A stretch of DNA of 64,000 nucleotides from Streptomyces sp. YIM 121038 (GTDB lineage: Bacteria > Actinomycetota > Actinomycetes > Streptomycetales > Streptomycetaceae). A program made the translations under genes and the position numbers. Shown here piece by piece: positions 31,578-38,655 of the stretch. The notes beneath the pieces are model-generated. The model was not told where the DNA came from. It ran no database searches and worked only from the letters and a program-made list of their open reading frames with translations. How positions within the stretch are numbered: position 1 is the first letter of the stretch; every line of letters begins with the position of its first letter. The stretch covers positions 2,480,001 to 2,544,000 of the forward strand of contig NZ_CP030771.1 of NCBI RefSeq assembly GCF_006088715.1, written 5' to 3'.

Positions 31578-31991
31578 TCAGTACTGCACGCGTCCCAGGA
31601 CCGCTACCTGAAGGATGGTGTCAGCAACTCCCGCGTCAATGCTGGCGATACACCCGTCAGCATCGGAGAGGAGATCGCGACTCCCCCGCTTCACTGCGTC
31701 GGCAGCCGGGAAATCCTTCCTTCTGATCTTGCGGGCAGCGCTCATGATGTCCTCGTGGGTGACCCTGTGTTGCGAAATCCGCCCCGGTTCCTCGACGTCG
31801 CAGTAGCGGGCCTGAACATCCGTGTACATTCGAACGATCCACGACCACCCGTCAGGCGCCCCTCGATTGGTGCCGTAATCCCAACCATCAGGCTCGCACG
31901 TCTCCCACCATGAGTACGCCTCGATGGCTCCCGAGCCGAAGATGGCGCTTTCGCTTTCCTGTTGATTCGCTGCTCTGGCCGTGCTGATCAC
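31578..31991 (-). CDS. Early protein, 137 aa
   Basis: GTG at 31991 with GGGAG upstream. AYSWWETCEPDGWDYGTNRG, GWSWIVRMYTDVQARYCDVE, EDIMSAARKIRRKDFPAADA. Fold unrecognised; terminator follows. Confidence 0.6.
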   Translation of the reverse strand: MISTARAANQQESESAIFGSGAIEAYSWWETCEPDGWDYGTNRGAPDGWSWIVRMYTDVQARYCDVEEPGRISQHRVTHEDIMSAARKIRRKDFPAADAVKRGSRDLLSDADGCIASIDAGVADTILQVAVLGRVQY

Positions 31992-32057
31992 TGCCTGTCT
32001 CCCGTCCCTCCGCCGACGGCTCCCCAGAAGCCGCCCTGCACGCTGCCGAACCGCACC

Positions 32058-32204
32058 CTACTCCGCAGGGCAGTCCTCGTGTTCCTCGTGGGCGTCGAGC
32101 GTGACTTGCTCCTCGCCAGAAGGCCAATCCTGATAGACAACGAATGCTTCCTTGCACTCCTCGCATCTGTAGATGACGTTTACGCCCGTCGCCTTACCTG
32201 GCAC
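32058..32204 (-). CDS. Zinc-ribbon micro-protein, 48 aa
   Basis: GTG at 32204, GGGCGGGG upstream. NVIYRCEECKEAFVVYQDWP, HEEHEDCPAE: CxxC then HxxHxxC, zinc-finger-like. Confidence 0.55.
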   Translation of the reverse strand: MPGKATGVNVIYRCEECKEAFVVYQDWPSGEEQVTLDAHEEHEDCPAE

Positions 32205-32234
32205 CTCTGCCCCGCCCTTCCGTCTGGTAGGAGA

Positions 32235-32576
32235 TCACTCAGTCTCTGCCATCTCGGGCAACGCCGCGACGATAACGCGTTTCGCCCATCCCCGGCATGT
32301 CTCCTGATCGACATCGCGCGCGTCGTCTGACCATGTCCATACTGCATTGGTTCCGTATGTCTCGTACTGCTCCCGCACCGCCTCCATTATGCGGGTGATC
32401 GGAAGCCTTTCGGGAAGACTCCCTAACTCCTCCGCAGGCGTGTTGCGCGCGTACGCGGAACACAAAGCGTTGGCCATATCGTCCAAGCTCAGATGATGCA
32501 CAACCTGGGCCGTGATGCGCTTTGTATGCTTCCCTGTACGCCTGTTCACCCAGGTGCGGACCACTGGACGCGCCAT
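32235..32576 (-). CDS. Early protein, 113 aa
   Basis: ATG at 32576 with GGGGAGG seven bases upstream. Basic N terminus RPVVRTWVNRRTGKHTKRIT, then HHLSLDDMANALCSAYARNT and CRGWAKRVIVAALPEM. Helical, probably DNA or protein binding. Confidence 0.6.
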   Translation of the reverse strand: MARPVVRTWVNRRTGKHTKRITAQVVHHLSLDDMANALCSAYARNTPAEELGSLPERLPITRIMEAVREQYETYGTNAVWTWSDDARDVDQETCRGWAKRVIVAALPEMAETE

Positions 32577-32589
32577 TTCCGTGCCTCCC

Positions 32590-32883
32590 CTATCTGAGCG
32601 GCCACAGCCTTACTCTATCGGTGTACTCCCTGAACGGGGCGGGGATCCAATTATTCTCCCGCCCCTCCCTGAGCATGAAGGCGTACTGTCGTTGCCACTC
32701 GCCTACGCGTGGCGTCATACTCCAGCCGTCCATTCGATGCTGTCTGGCTCTTATCCTGGCCCGCTGGAACTTGCGGCCCTTATGCCAGCGGCAATAGATC
32801 GGGCGACCAAGTGACGTCTTGTTCTTCTCGTGTTGTCGCTTACGCAACTCCGCCTCGCGCTTCAACAACACTTCAGCCCTCAC
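32590..32883 (-). CDS. Basic early protein, 97 aa
   Basis: GTG at 32883, overlapping the previous gene by 11 bases. KREAELRKRQHEKNKTSLGR, RPIYCRWHKGRKFQRARIRA. Very basic; may bind nucleic acid. Confidence 0.55.
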   Translation of the reverse strand: MRAEVLLKREAELRKRQHEKNKTSLGRPIYCRWHKGRKFQRARIRARQHRMDGWSMTPRVGEWQRQYAFMLREGRENNWIPAPFREYTDRVRLWPLR

Positions 32884-33094
32884 TCACTGTGTCCGTGCCG
32901 ACGGCTTCAATGCTGCCCGTCGACAGGTCGAGTTCGTAGCCCTTCTCCAAGAGCATGAGCCAGACCTGACGCTTCACCCTGCGGGCAGAGCGTAAAGGGT
33001 GCGCGGAAACTTCCATTGAAACCGTTCTGCGCTGCGGACCCGGATCCGAGTAGTAAACGAACGTGACCCTGTATGCAATCCACTCTTCTGGCAT
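32873..33094 (-). CDS. Early protein, 73 aa
   Basis: ATG at 33094. EEWIAYRVTFVYYSDPGPQR, SARRVKRQVWLMLLEKGYEL. Coupled to the downstream basic protein by overlap. Confidence 0.55.
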   Translation of the reverse strand: MPEEWIAYRVTFVYYSDPGPQRRTVSMEVSAHPLRSARRVKRQVWLMLLEKGYELDLSTGSIEAVGTDTVSEG

Positions 33095-33100
33095 TGTGAC

Positions 33101-33430
33101 CTACTTCGCTAGCTTCTCCGGCACCCAATAGAAGTCCCCGTAATCGGCCAGTTCCCAAGCGGCCGTTTCCTTGTCTTCCAGGTAATCGGGAGCATCCGCA
33201 CCGACGTGGCATTTCCGGAGAATGCCCATGACGACATCATTCAGTACGAGATTGCTCGGAGTCCCCAATGCGATGAAGCTGTCCGGACACTCTTCCGCCC
33301 CCAGGAAAGTGCAGCCCTCATCCTGCCGAAGACTCAGACGCACGCCCTTGACTCCGGGAGTCCATTCGATATCTACCCAGACGTCAAATAGGTTCGGGCT
33401 GATACCAACTGCCTTGTGTGTGTAGCTCAT
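33101..33430 (-). CDS. Early protein, 109 aa
   Basis: ATG at 33430 with AAGTAGG upstream. LFDVWVDIEWTPGVKGVRLS, LNDVVMGILRKCHVGADAPD, YGDFYWVPEKLAK. No family recognised. Confidence 0.55.
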   Translation of the reverse strand: MSYTHKAVGISPNLFDVWVDIEWTPGVKGVRLSLRQDEGCTFLGAEECPDSFIALGTPSNLVLNDVVMGILRKCHVGADAPDYLEDKETAAWELADYGDFYWVPEKLAK

Positions 33431-33440
33431 CTGCCTACTT

Positions 33441-33920
33441 TCAGAGCCGGTTGGAATGTCCGCGCGCATGGACGAGATCAACGCTGCCGCCCCGGCAGTG
33501 CGGGCACGGCGCCGATACGTCGTTCTGCCATTGCTGCTTCGACACTTCGACCCGTTGCCCACACGCACCGCACGGAATGCGGATTCGGCACGACTCGCAG
33601 TAGCGGCAGGGGTCGACTACTCGCACCCCATCCTCAAGGGCCTCAGCCGACCATCCGTCGGACAGCTCCGACTCATCTCCCGCACGTACCCTGTCCATTG
33701 CCTCACGCCAGAGGCCATGCCCGAAGGGGTCAGCGGCCTCCCACTCCGCCAGGACTTCGTCACGCCGCCGGGCGTTCTCGGCCCGCTCTGCGGTGGTGTA
33801 GGCAACCGACACCGGTGCCGTGCCGCTGCCGTTCGGGTAGGTGTGGTAAACCGCCCCCGCCTCACTCGCGTACAAGTGAAAGCGAAGGTCCATCGCGATT
33901 GCCTGTGAACTCCGGTGCAT
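33441..33920 (-). CDS. Zinc-ribbon early protein, 159 aa
   Basis: ATG at 33920 (33893 also possible). N-terminal MDLRFHLYASEAGAVYHTYP, then VRVVDPCRYCESCRIRIPCG and CGQRVEVSKQQWQNDVSAPC ending CPHCRGGSVDLVHARGHSN: two to three CxxC pairs. Likely nucleic-acid binding. Confidence 0.6.
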   Translation of the reverse strand: MHRSSQAIAMDLRFHLYASEAGAVYHTYPNGSGTAPVSVAYTTAERAENARRRDEVLAEWEAADPFGHGLWREAMDRVRAGDESELSDGWSAEALEDGVRVVDPCRYCESCRIRIPCGACGQRVEVSKQQWQNDVSAPCPHCRGGSVDLVHARGHSNRL

Positions 33921-33926
33921 CAGGCT

Positions 33927-34130
33927 TCAGCCCTTCTCGATCGGTCGGTAGATAGTGTTCCGCTCACCTTCACACCCGTGCGTCTCACATCGGGGCTCGC
34001 AATAGAAGTGCTTGTCCCCATATCGCTCCGAACAGGCCCAATGCGTCACCGTCTCTTCGCACGATGCACCGCACCTGATTCCATACTGAGCAACGAAGCT
34101 GTTGTAGTGCGGGCCGACCCTCTTAGACAT
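33927..34130 (-). CDS. Cys-rich early protein, 67 aa
   Basis: ATG at 34130 with AGGAGGGG three bases upstream. IRCGASCEETVTHWACSERY, HFYCEPRCETHGCEGERNTI: seven cysteines, metal-binding or disulfide-rich. Confidence 0.6.
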   Translation of the reverse strand: MSKRVGPHYNSFVAQYGIRCGASCEETVTHWACSERYGDKHFYCEPRCETHGCEGERNTIYRPIEKG

Positions 34131-34147
34131 TTCCCCTCCTAGGTACA

Positions 34148-34193
34148 GAGCAAAGGACGCGGTAGGAACTTCTCCGCTCCACGCCCTTTGCTC
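34148..34193 (-). terminator. Early-cluster hairpin
   Basis: GAGCAAAG ... CTTTGCTC with a partly paired inner stem. Ends the unit containing 34230-34448. Confidence 0.5.
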
Positions 34194-34229
34194 CGTGGCT
34201 AGCGACGTAACTTGCATCTGCTTCTGTCG

Positions 34230-34448
34230 TTAGTTGGTGGCAAACCCGTCCAGCTCAGCCAGGATCATCAGCGCTTCGCTGACCGTGCTTACGTGATACG
34301 CAGGGTTGCCCTGCCGTTTGCGAATCAGATCCTGAAGACCGTTCGATGAGGCAGGCAGATAGCGGGCAATCATGATGTCTAGCGCGCCTACCCGCGTCTG
34401 ATAGGTCCCGTGCTCACCCTTGAGGGTGATCACGTCGTATTCCGCCAT
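34230..34448 (-). CDS. Early protein, 72 aa
   Basis: ATG at 34448 with CAGGGG eight bases upstream. AEYDVITLKGEHGTYQTRVG, SSNGLQDLIRKRQGNPAYHV, SEALMILAELDGFATN. No family recognised. Confidence 0.55.
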   Translation of the reverse strand: MAEYDVITLKGEHGTYQTRVGALDIMIARYLPASSNGLQDLIRKRQGNPAYHVSTVSEALMILAELDGFATN

Positions 34449-34500
34449 TCTCATACCCCTGCCTGCATGGCCTCTGAGCGGTTCTCTAGAGGCCCAACAC

Positions 34501-34552
34501 CGGGCGCAGGTCAAGTTGGCCGCAACCTCACGGCCAAGCTCTTCTGCGCCCG
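34501..34552. terminator. Nested stem-loop
   Basis: Outer CGGGCGCAG / CTGCGCCCG (9 bp) and inner TTGGCCG / CGGCCAA. Terminator or small structured RNA between early genes. Confidence 0.5.
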
Positions 34553-34563
34553 ATATTGAGTCG

Positions 34564-34749
34564 CTAGTAGCGCGTCACGTCGTTGTCACCCAGGTACTCA
34601 ATTTCGAGCGCCGTACCGGGCGAGAACCCTGCCGCGTACTTCTTAGCCGATGCTTCGGCCCGCTCCCGTGAATGCCAACTCGACTTGATCTCTGCACACT
34701 TCCGCCCGTCAGGCCCTGTCCAGCGGATTGCAACGGAATGTTTCGGCAT
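34564..34749 (-). CDS. Early protein, 61 aa
   Basis: ATG at 34749 with AGGGAAG upstream. PKHSVAIRWTGPDGRKCAEI, ERAEASAKKYAAGFSPGTAL, YLGDNDVTRY. Small beta/alpha protein. Confidence 0.55.
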   Translation of the reverse strand: MPKHSVAIRWTGPDGRKCAEIKSSWHSRERAEASAKKYAAGFSPGTALEIEYLGDNDVTRY

Positions 34750-34828
34750 CAGTCTTCCCTCTCGTTTCGTTCCGAGCATGAAGAAGGGGCACAGCCAACT
34801 ACTCTGTGCCCCAAGTTCACGGCCGGAA

Positions 34829-35101
34829 CTACATATCGACGAGGATCCCGCGTACCTCATCTATCAATCTCGGTCCGTCCTCGCCTAGCTCGTCGTCCCT
34901 TACGTACGTCTCATAGGCTTCCTGACATGCCGCCCTGTGTTTCTCAACGAGAAAGGAAGCCGCCCACCCGTTCTTGTTGTTGCCGACCGCTTCGTCTACC
35001 AGCGCCTTGAAATCCTCTTTCGAGGTATCGTCAGGAAGCTTCGCGGACGACTCGATGTGGAGATTTCCGGCACAGTCCAACCAGCCCGTAAGCAGAATCA
35101 C
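34829..35101 (-). CDS. Early protein, 90 aa
   Basis: GTG at 35101 with GGGGGAAG upstream. ILLTGWLDCAGNLHIESSAK, KEDFKALVDEAVGNNKNGWA. Seven bases after the upstream gene; same operon. Confidence 0.5.
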   Translation of the reverse strand: MILLTGWLDCAGNLHIESSAKLPDDTSKEDFKALVDEAVGNNKNGWAASFLVEKHRAACQEAYETYVRDDELGEDGPRLIDEVRGILVDM

Positions 35102-35108
35102 CGTGCGA

Positions 35109-35345
35109 TCACTTCCCCCACCTAGTCCACCAACCCCTGATCTCATCAGGAGTCGCGTCCGGATAATGCTCTTCAACCACCTGAGCAAAGGTTGCTTCGG
35201 GGTTCCGGAGGAGAACCCTCACGGCATTCATTGCCAACTCGATTACGTCAGACTCCGGACCTTCGGCAGATAGGTCGAGTGCATCCGTAATCAGGTCCTT
35301 ACCTTGATCCAGAAGCTCGAACAGGTCGTGATCTGATGTGCCCAT
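35109..35345 (-). CDS. Early protein, 78 aa
   Basis: ATG at 35345 with GAAGGGGGC upstream. GTSDHDLFELLDQGKDLITD, AMNAVRVLLRNPEATFAQVV, DEIRGWWTRWGK. Just upstream a short stop-bounded frame HECECPACKGDG without a start may be a gene remnant. Confidence 0.55.
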   Translation of the reverse strand: MGTSDHDLFELLDQGKDLITDALDLSAEGPESDVIELAMNAVRVLLRNPEATFAQVVEEHYPDATPDEIRGWWTRWGK

Positions 35346-35454
35346 GGTTACGCCCCCTTCAGTTCGTTGATCCCGTCGCCCTTGCAGGCCGGGCACTCGC
35401 ATTCGTGGACCCGGTGAAGCTACTCAGCTACCGCCGTACGCAGTAGACAGGAAA

Positions 35455-35477
35455 GGGCATGGAATCGACCCATGCCC
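35455..35477 (-). terminator. Early-cluster hairpin
   Basis: GGGCATGG / CCATGCCC 8-bp stem with a 7-base loop. Confidence 0.5.
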
Positions 35478-35502
35478 CAATCCGTCGACTACGGAATTCA
35501 CC

Positions 35503-35793
35503 TCACGCGAACGACTCCGGAAGTTCCTCGGTTATGTACGGCGCTTCACGGTGCCGGACGAATATCACAGCGTCCAAAAAGCGCTGAAGTGTCGATAGCC
35601 TCAAAGTCACGACATGCTCTCCCGCAGGAAGGAAGTCGAAATGTTCGGGCCGACGATGGCATATGACGCGGATACTCCGGTCATCCATTTGCACGACATC
35701 TTTTCGCGCAAGTGCTTTCGACTCCCCCAGAATGAACGGCTTACGCCGGACAACCTTGTGAAGAATCACCTTGTTCGTGTCCAGATCAATCAT
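35503..35793 (-). CDS. Early protein, 96 aa
   Basis: ATG at 35793 with AAAGGGAGAG upstream. MIDLDTNKVILHKVVRRKPF, SIRVICHRRPEHFDFLPAGE, LRLSTLQRFLDAVIFVRHRE. Overlaps the preceding gene by eight bases. Confidence 0.6.
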   Translation of the reverse strand: MIDLDTNKVILHKVVRRKPFILGESKALARKDVVQMDDRSIRVICHRRPEHFDFLPAGEHVVTLRLSTLQRFLDAVIFVRHREAPYITEELPESFA

Positions 35794-35989
35794 TGACTCT
35801 CCCTTTCCGAATGTCTGCCCCGGTCGAGACGTGCAGCACTTCCCCGTATTCATGCTGGGGGTGCCCCATCTCCTGATTTCGCAATCGGAGGTACGGGCCC
35901 AAGAGGTCATGCCCGTACCCAATCACCCGCGCTATTACCTCCATCCCTTGGCGGGGTTGGTAGATGACGAGGTCAGTGCAGCGATGCAC
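35786..35989 (-). CDS. Early protein, 67 aa
   Basis: GTG at 35989, four bases after the upstream stop. HRCTDLVIYQPRQGMEVIAR, VIGYGHDLLGPYLRLRNQEM. Weak ribosome site, translational coupling likely. Confidence 0.5.
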   Translation of the reverse strand: MHRCTDLVIYQPRQGMEVIARVIGYGHDLLGPYLRLRNQEMGHPQHEYGEVLHVSTGADIRKGRVND

Positions 35990-35993
35990 GTTG

Positions 35994-36194
35994 TCAGCGA
36001 GCCTGATGCTGCAATTTCCCGTACTTGTTGATCCAATCCAGCACCTTGCAATTGCCTCGAATTGGGTTCCAGCACGTGAAGCACAGAGCTTCTTCCTTGC
36101 CAGTTTCGTAAAGTCGCACAAGTTGGCCAGGATGATTGCAACCACACCGGTCGCACTTCCTGTACGGACCGTACTTTTCGTTGGGGATAGGCAT
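35994..36194 (-). CDS. Zinc-finger early protein, 66 aa
   Basis: ATG at 36194 with GGGGGCGGAG upstream. GPYRKCDRCGCNHPGQLVRL, KEEALCFTCWNPIRGNCKVL: two CxxC pairs form a treble-clef or ribbon zinc site. Confidence 0.65.
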   Translation of the reverse strand: MPIPNEKYGPYRKCDRCGCNHPGQLVRLYETGKEEALCFTCWNPIRGNCKVLDWINKYGKLQHQAR

Positions 36195-36418
36195 TACTCC
36201 GCCCCCTCTTCCGGACCCTGAGAATCCTTATTGTTCGAGATCGGTAACACCTTCGCACCGAGGATTCGGCCCCACATGCTCTTGGGGAAGATCTTCCGGG
36301 GGTCTGGCGCATCCAATGCCGCACTGTAGGCGTAGCGGTAGCCCGTATCCCCGTCGTCGTCCTCGAAGATGACCTCCCCATACCAGCGCGCTCTTCCCGG
36401 CTCTGACTGCCAAGCCAT
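36194..36418 (-). CDS. Early protein, 74 aa
   Basis: ATG at 36418 with AGGGGTG upstream; its last base is shared with the next ATG. RARWYGEVIFEDDDGDTGYR, APDPRKIFPKSMWGRILGAK. Unknown. Confidence 0.6.
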   Translation of the reverse strand: MAWQSEPGRARWYGEVIFEDDDGDTGYRYAYSAALDAPDPRKIFPKSMWGRILGAKVLPISNNKDSQGPEEGAE

Positions 36419-36428
36419 GCCAGCACCC

Positions 36429-36503
36429 CTAATACCGAGTGATGATGAATGCCGCTACAGCGAGCGCAGCGACAGCGAGAAACATGAACGGCCATGCGCC
36501 CAT
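36429..36503 (-). CDS. 24-aa membrane peptide
   Basis: ATG at 36503: MGAWPFMFLAVAALAVAAFI, ITRY. A single hydrophobic helix with almost nothing else, six bases after the previous stop. Ribosome site is weak, so support is mainly position and composition. Confidence 0.4.
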   Translation of the reverse strand: MGAWPFMFLAVAALAVAAFIITRY

Positions 36504-36509
36504 GCCAGG

Positions 36510-36755
36510 TCACCGGCCCTTTCGGGAAGTCGGTACGGCCGGAATCACTAATGCCTCATGGATGTGCCCCAGCGGAATATCCTCAACGAGACATCCCTCT
36601 GCCCGTACGCTCACCTTCGAACCCATGGATATCAGCACCCCAAAATGCATCTCACCTGCCCTGTCCGCGTACGACAGACCAACGGATTCCGAGGCACGCT
36701 TCCCCTGGAGCATTGCCCGTAGGGTCGCATGGTTGTACTTCGGTGCAGTCTTCAT
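36510..36755 (-). CDS. First gene of the leftward early cluster, 81 aa
   Basis: ATG at 36755 with AGGAGGGG upstream; the longer frame from 36782 has none. KTAPKYNHATLRAMLQGKRA, RAGEMHFGVLISMGSKVSVR, IHEALVIPAVPTSRKGR. Its position next to the control region suggests immediate-early expression. Confidence 0.6.
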   Translation of the reverse strand: MKTAPKYNHATLRAMLQGKRASESVGLSYADRAGEMHFGVLISMGSKVSVRAEGCLVEDIPLGHIHEALVIPAVPTSRKGR

Positions 36756-36948
36756 AACCCCTCCTACTGCATATGCCGACACTCCCCCCGGCCCACTCCC
36801 CGTCGGCGCTTAGAGACGTACTCAGACGGCATGGCGAGTGTCAGTCACCGTGCCGTAGTCGTCTTGCCGCATTCCTCTGGCGAGTGAGCCGTAGGCAATC
36901 TCAGTCGTGCAGTGCACCGGTACAACCCCGATGCTGGTGCGAGTGTCA

Positions 36949-37059
36949 TTGGTGGCGTCATGCGCTCCCCGTTTCCGGGACTACGTGAACCCTCTGCACC
37001 TCACTGCGGTGCAGTCTCAGATGACGTTCTGAGCGGACGTTCGGCCTTTGGTGGCGTCA
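36949..37059. repeat. Direct repeat TTGGTGGCGTCA and small hairpins
   Basis: TTGGTGGCGTCA occurs at 36949-36960 and 37048-37059. Between them CTGCACC/GGTGCAG (36994-37014) forms a hairpin. The stretch 36756-38265 has no convincing gene; short frames with starts exist but none is supported. Confidence 0.45.
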
Positions 37060-37182
37060 GCCTCCGACGCTGACCCCTTTCGAGCCTCAGAGACGCTTAC
37101 AGACCCCGCCGCATAGTCCCGACGGTGGGAGCGGCTAGGCCGCTGCCTGTGTAGGTGTGACGCATAGTCCCGTCACTGGGAG
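36965..37182. repeat. Three TAGTCCCG-N5/6-GGGAG repeats
   Basis: Copies at 37114-37131 and 37165-37182 (plus strand) and 36965-36983 (minus strand). Each is a TCCCG...GGGA dyad. They lie in the leader of the early cluster and may be operator or RNA elements. Confidence 0.45.
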
Positions 37183-37447
37183 ACAGACGTTTCCGTGCTG
37201 TCACCGTGCGCCCCTGAGTAGGGAATGTGTGGTGGGTATCGAGCCTGAGCAGACCTAGCCACTCAGCGCCCGTGCATGTAGCGACCCACGCTTGGTGATC
37301 ATTCAATGTTGGGCATCTCTGTTCAGTTATCAAGGTTCGACCGACCACCCGTCACCCAGTCGCGTTCGCGGTCTGGTTCACCGGGCCCGGCTTGCTCTCC
37401 CGCCCCCTTGTGGTGCGGGGCGGTTGAACGACTCCAATTAGGCGCGT

Positions 37448-37468
37448 CCCGTCTTCGAAACACAAGTT
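37448..37468 (-). promoter_or_regulatory. Early-promoter-like motif, copy 2
   Basis: Minus strand AACTTGTGTTTCGAAG followed by ACGGG, identical to copy 1 over 21 bases. Points toward the early cluster about 690 bases away. Confidence 0.55.
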
Positions 37469-37550
37469 CCCGTTTTGGGGCCAGCGGGCGCGTTCGAGGT
37501 ACATAAGGAGAGGTCAGGGCCTGAAAGTCAGGACACAATGGGGCAAGTTA

Positions 37551-37571
37551 CCCTTCTTCGAAACACAAGTT
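37551..37571 (-). promoter_or_regulatory. Early-promoter-like motif, copy 3
   Basis: Minus strand AACTTGTGTTTCGAAG followed by AAGGG; one base differs from copies 1 and 2 outside the core. About 100 bases upstream of copy 2. Confidence 0.55.
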
Positions 37572-37672
37572 TCTTTGCCTGCTCTTTACTTTTACATGCG
37601 TCGATAGCTACTCGATACGGACACGCGGGCGGCTGCGAATTCAGCTCACGGATTCAGGCGTGACACGTCGAA

Positions 37673-37690
37673 GTGATGAATCATCATCAC
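37673..37690. promoter_or_regulatory. Operator-like dyad GTGATGA-N4-TCATCAC
   Basis: GTGATGAATCATCATCAC is a perfect 7-base dyad with spacer ATCA. Related copies lie at 37703-37721, 37961-37980 and 25073-25090. Confidence 0.55.
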
Positions 37691-37702
37691 CCTTGCGCGT
37701 TC

Positions 37703-37721
37703 GTGAACAATGATTCTTCAC
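37703..37721. promoter_or_regulatory. Operator-like dyad, variant
   Basis: GTGAACAATGATTCTTCAC: arms GTGAA/TTCAC with central ATGATT. On the opposite strand it matches the GTGA-GAATCAT family. Confidence 0.4.
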
Positions 37722-37960
37722 ACATATCCTGCACGGGGGTAATGCAATGATGATTTCTATGCGAGGACCGCAGGGGCGCTGTCCTTCGATCGTGTACGGG
37801 TTTCATTATTTCTGAAGCCCTGTACGCCTCGCTGAGCCACTACCGCGGATCGAGCCTGGAAAGGGTCGAGAAGGCCTGTCATGGAGCCTCAGAAGGGCTC
37901 TCAGGGGCTTTGGTGCAGGCCTGCGACCTCAGATTCGACCTGTGAGCCGGCTCGGGCATA

Positions 37961-37980
37961 GTGATGAATCATCATTGATG
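37961..37980. promoter_or_regulatory. Operator-like dyad, copy 3
   Basis: GTGATGAATCATCATTGATG shares its first 15 bases with the copy at 37673; the right arm is imperfect. Confidence 0.45.
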
Positions 37981-38030
37981 TGCACCGCGTCACACGCTGT
38001 CCCGGTTTCAGCGATAGGACACGTACATTA

Positions 38031-38144
38031 TTGATGCGGCCGGGGGTTATATCCCCCGGCCGACGACATCAAATCAACCCCGCCCCGGAGGGCGGGACGG
38101 CAGCTCTGATCCAACCCCACCCCTGAAGGTGGGGGATGTTGATT
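38031..38144. other. Three-hairpin element after TTGAT (MITE-like or structured RNA)
   Basis: After TTGAT (38031-38035) come CGGCCGGGGG/CCCCCGGCCG (38037-38062), CCCGCCC/GGGCGGG (38079-38096) and CCCCACC/GGTGGGG (38115-38134). AATCAAC (38072) and GTTGATT (38138) form an outer inverted pair. Subterminal hairpins, TTGAT flank and GATGTTGATT end resemble the termini of IS200/IS605-type elements, so a PATE-like remnant is one reading; a structured leader RNA for the next gene is another. Confidence 0.45.
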
Positions 38145-38230
38145 GAGTGACTGATCCAGATAACAAAAGACTTCGGCGCGCGATAGGCGCCGGATTCTCG
38201 GATTTGAGGATGCCATTTAATGCCGCACTC

Positions 38231-38258
38231 TTGACCCTTCATTCTCCAGCATTAACAC
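38231..38258 (+). promoter_or_regulatory. Promoter of the ParB-like gene
   Basis: TTGACC, 16-base spacer, TAACAC, seven bases before the ATG at 38266. The transcript may be leaderless. Confidence 0.5.
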
Positions 38259-38265
38259 TGGGCAC

Positions 38266-38655
38266 ATGAAGGAGATGAATGGTATCCACAACCCGCTCAG
38301 CCTCGACATCATCGACGCCAAGGGCTATCTCACGGGGCAGGAGACTTGGGATGACGACCACGTAGCCTCTATTGCCGACAGCATGCGCCGCCACGGCTGG
38401 CAAGGCCCTCCGCTCGTTGTCCTCCCTGAGTGGGCCATCTCCTACAGCGGTACTCACCGCCTCCTGGCCGCCGCAGCCACAGGACTGGAGTCGGTTCCAG
38501 CCGTCCGCCTGGAAGACCTCTTCGAGGCTTGCGGCCTGGACCTTGAGGCCATTGTGGCCGCGGAAGACCTCATGGTGACCATGCACCGGCCCGAAATCCT
38601 GGCCCATCTGCCGGAGGGCATCCGCGCCGCGTACACCCTCGACGACATCGTTTGA
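38266..38655 (+). CDS. ParB-like (ParB/Srx superfamily) protein
   Basis: 129 aa, ATG at 38266 (ATG 38275 possible). GYLTGQETWDDDHVASIADS, HGWQGPPLVVLPEWAISYSG and GTHRLLAAAATGLESVPAVR correspond to the ParB N-terminal fold with the G-x-HR core, here GTHR. No HTH domain follows, so it is not a full partition protein; such solo domains may bind CTP or act in gene control. It faces right, away from the early cluster. The C-terminal part LAHLPEGIRAAYTLDDIV is unique. Confidence 0.65.
   Translation: MKEMNGIHNPLSLDIIDAKGYLTGQETWDDDHVASIADSMRRHGWQGPPLVVLPEWAISYSGTHRLLAAAATGLESVPAVRLEDLFEACGLDLEAIVAAEDLMVTMHRPEILAHLPEGIRAAYTLDDIV

Noticed and set aside
36813..37030. Short leftward frames in the early leader, one with GGGGAG before ATG
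   Set aside because: 38 codons or fewer, no conserved feature, and overlapping repeat elements.
37475..37663. Rightward 62-codon frame in the control region
   Set aside because: It has no ribosome site and overlaps regulatory repeat copy 3.
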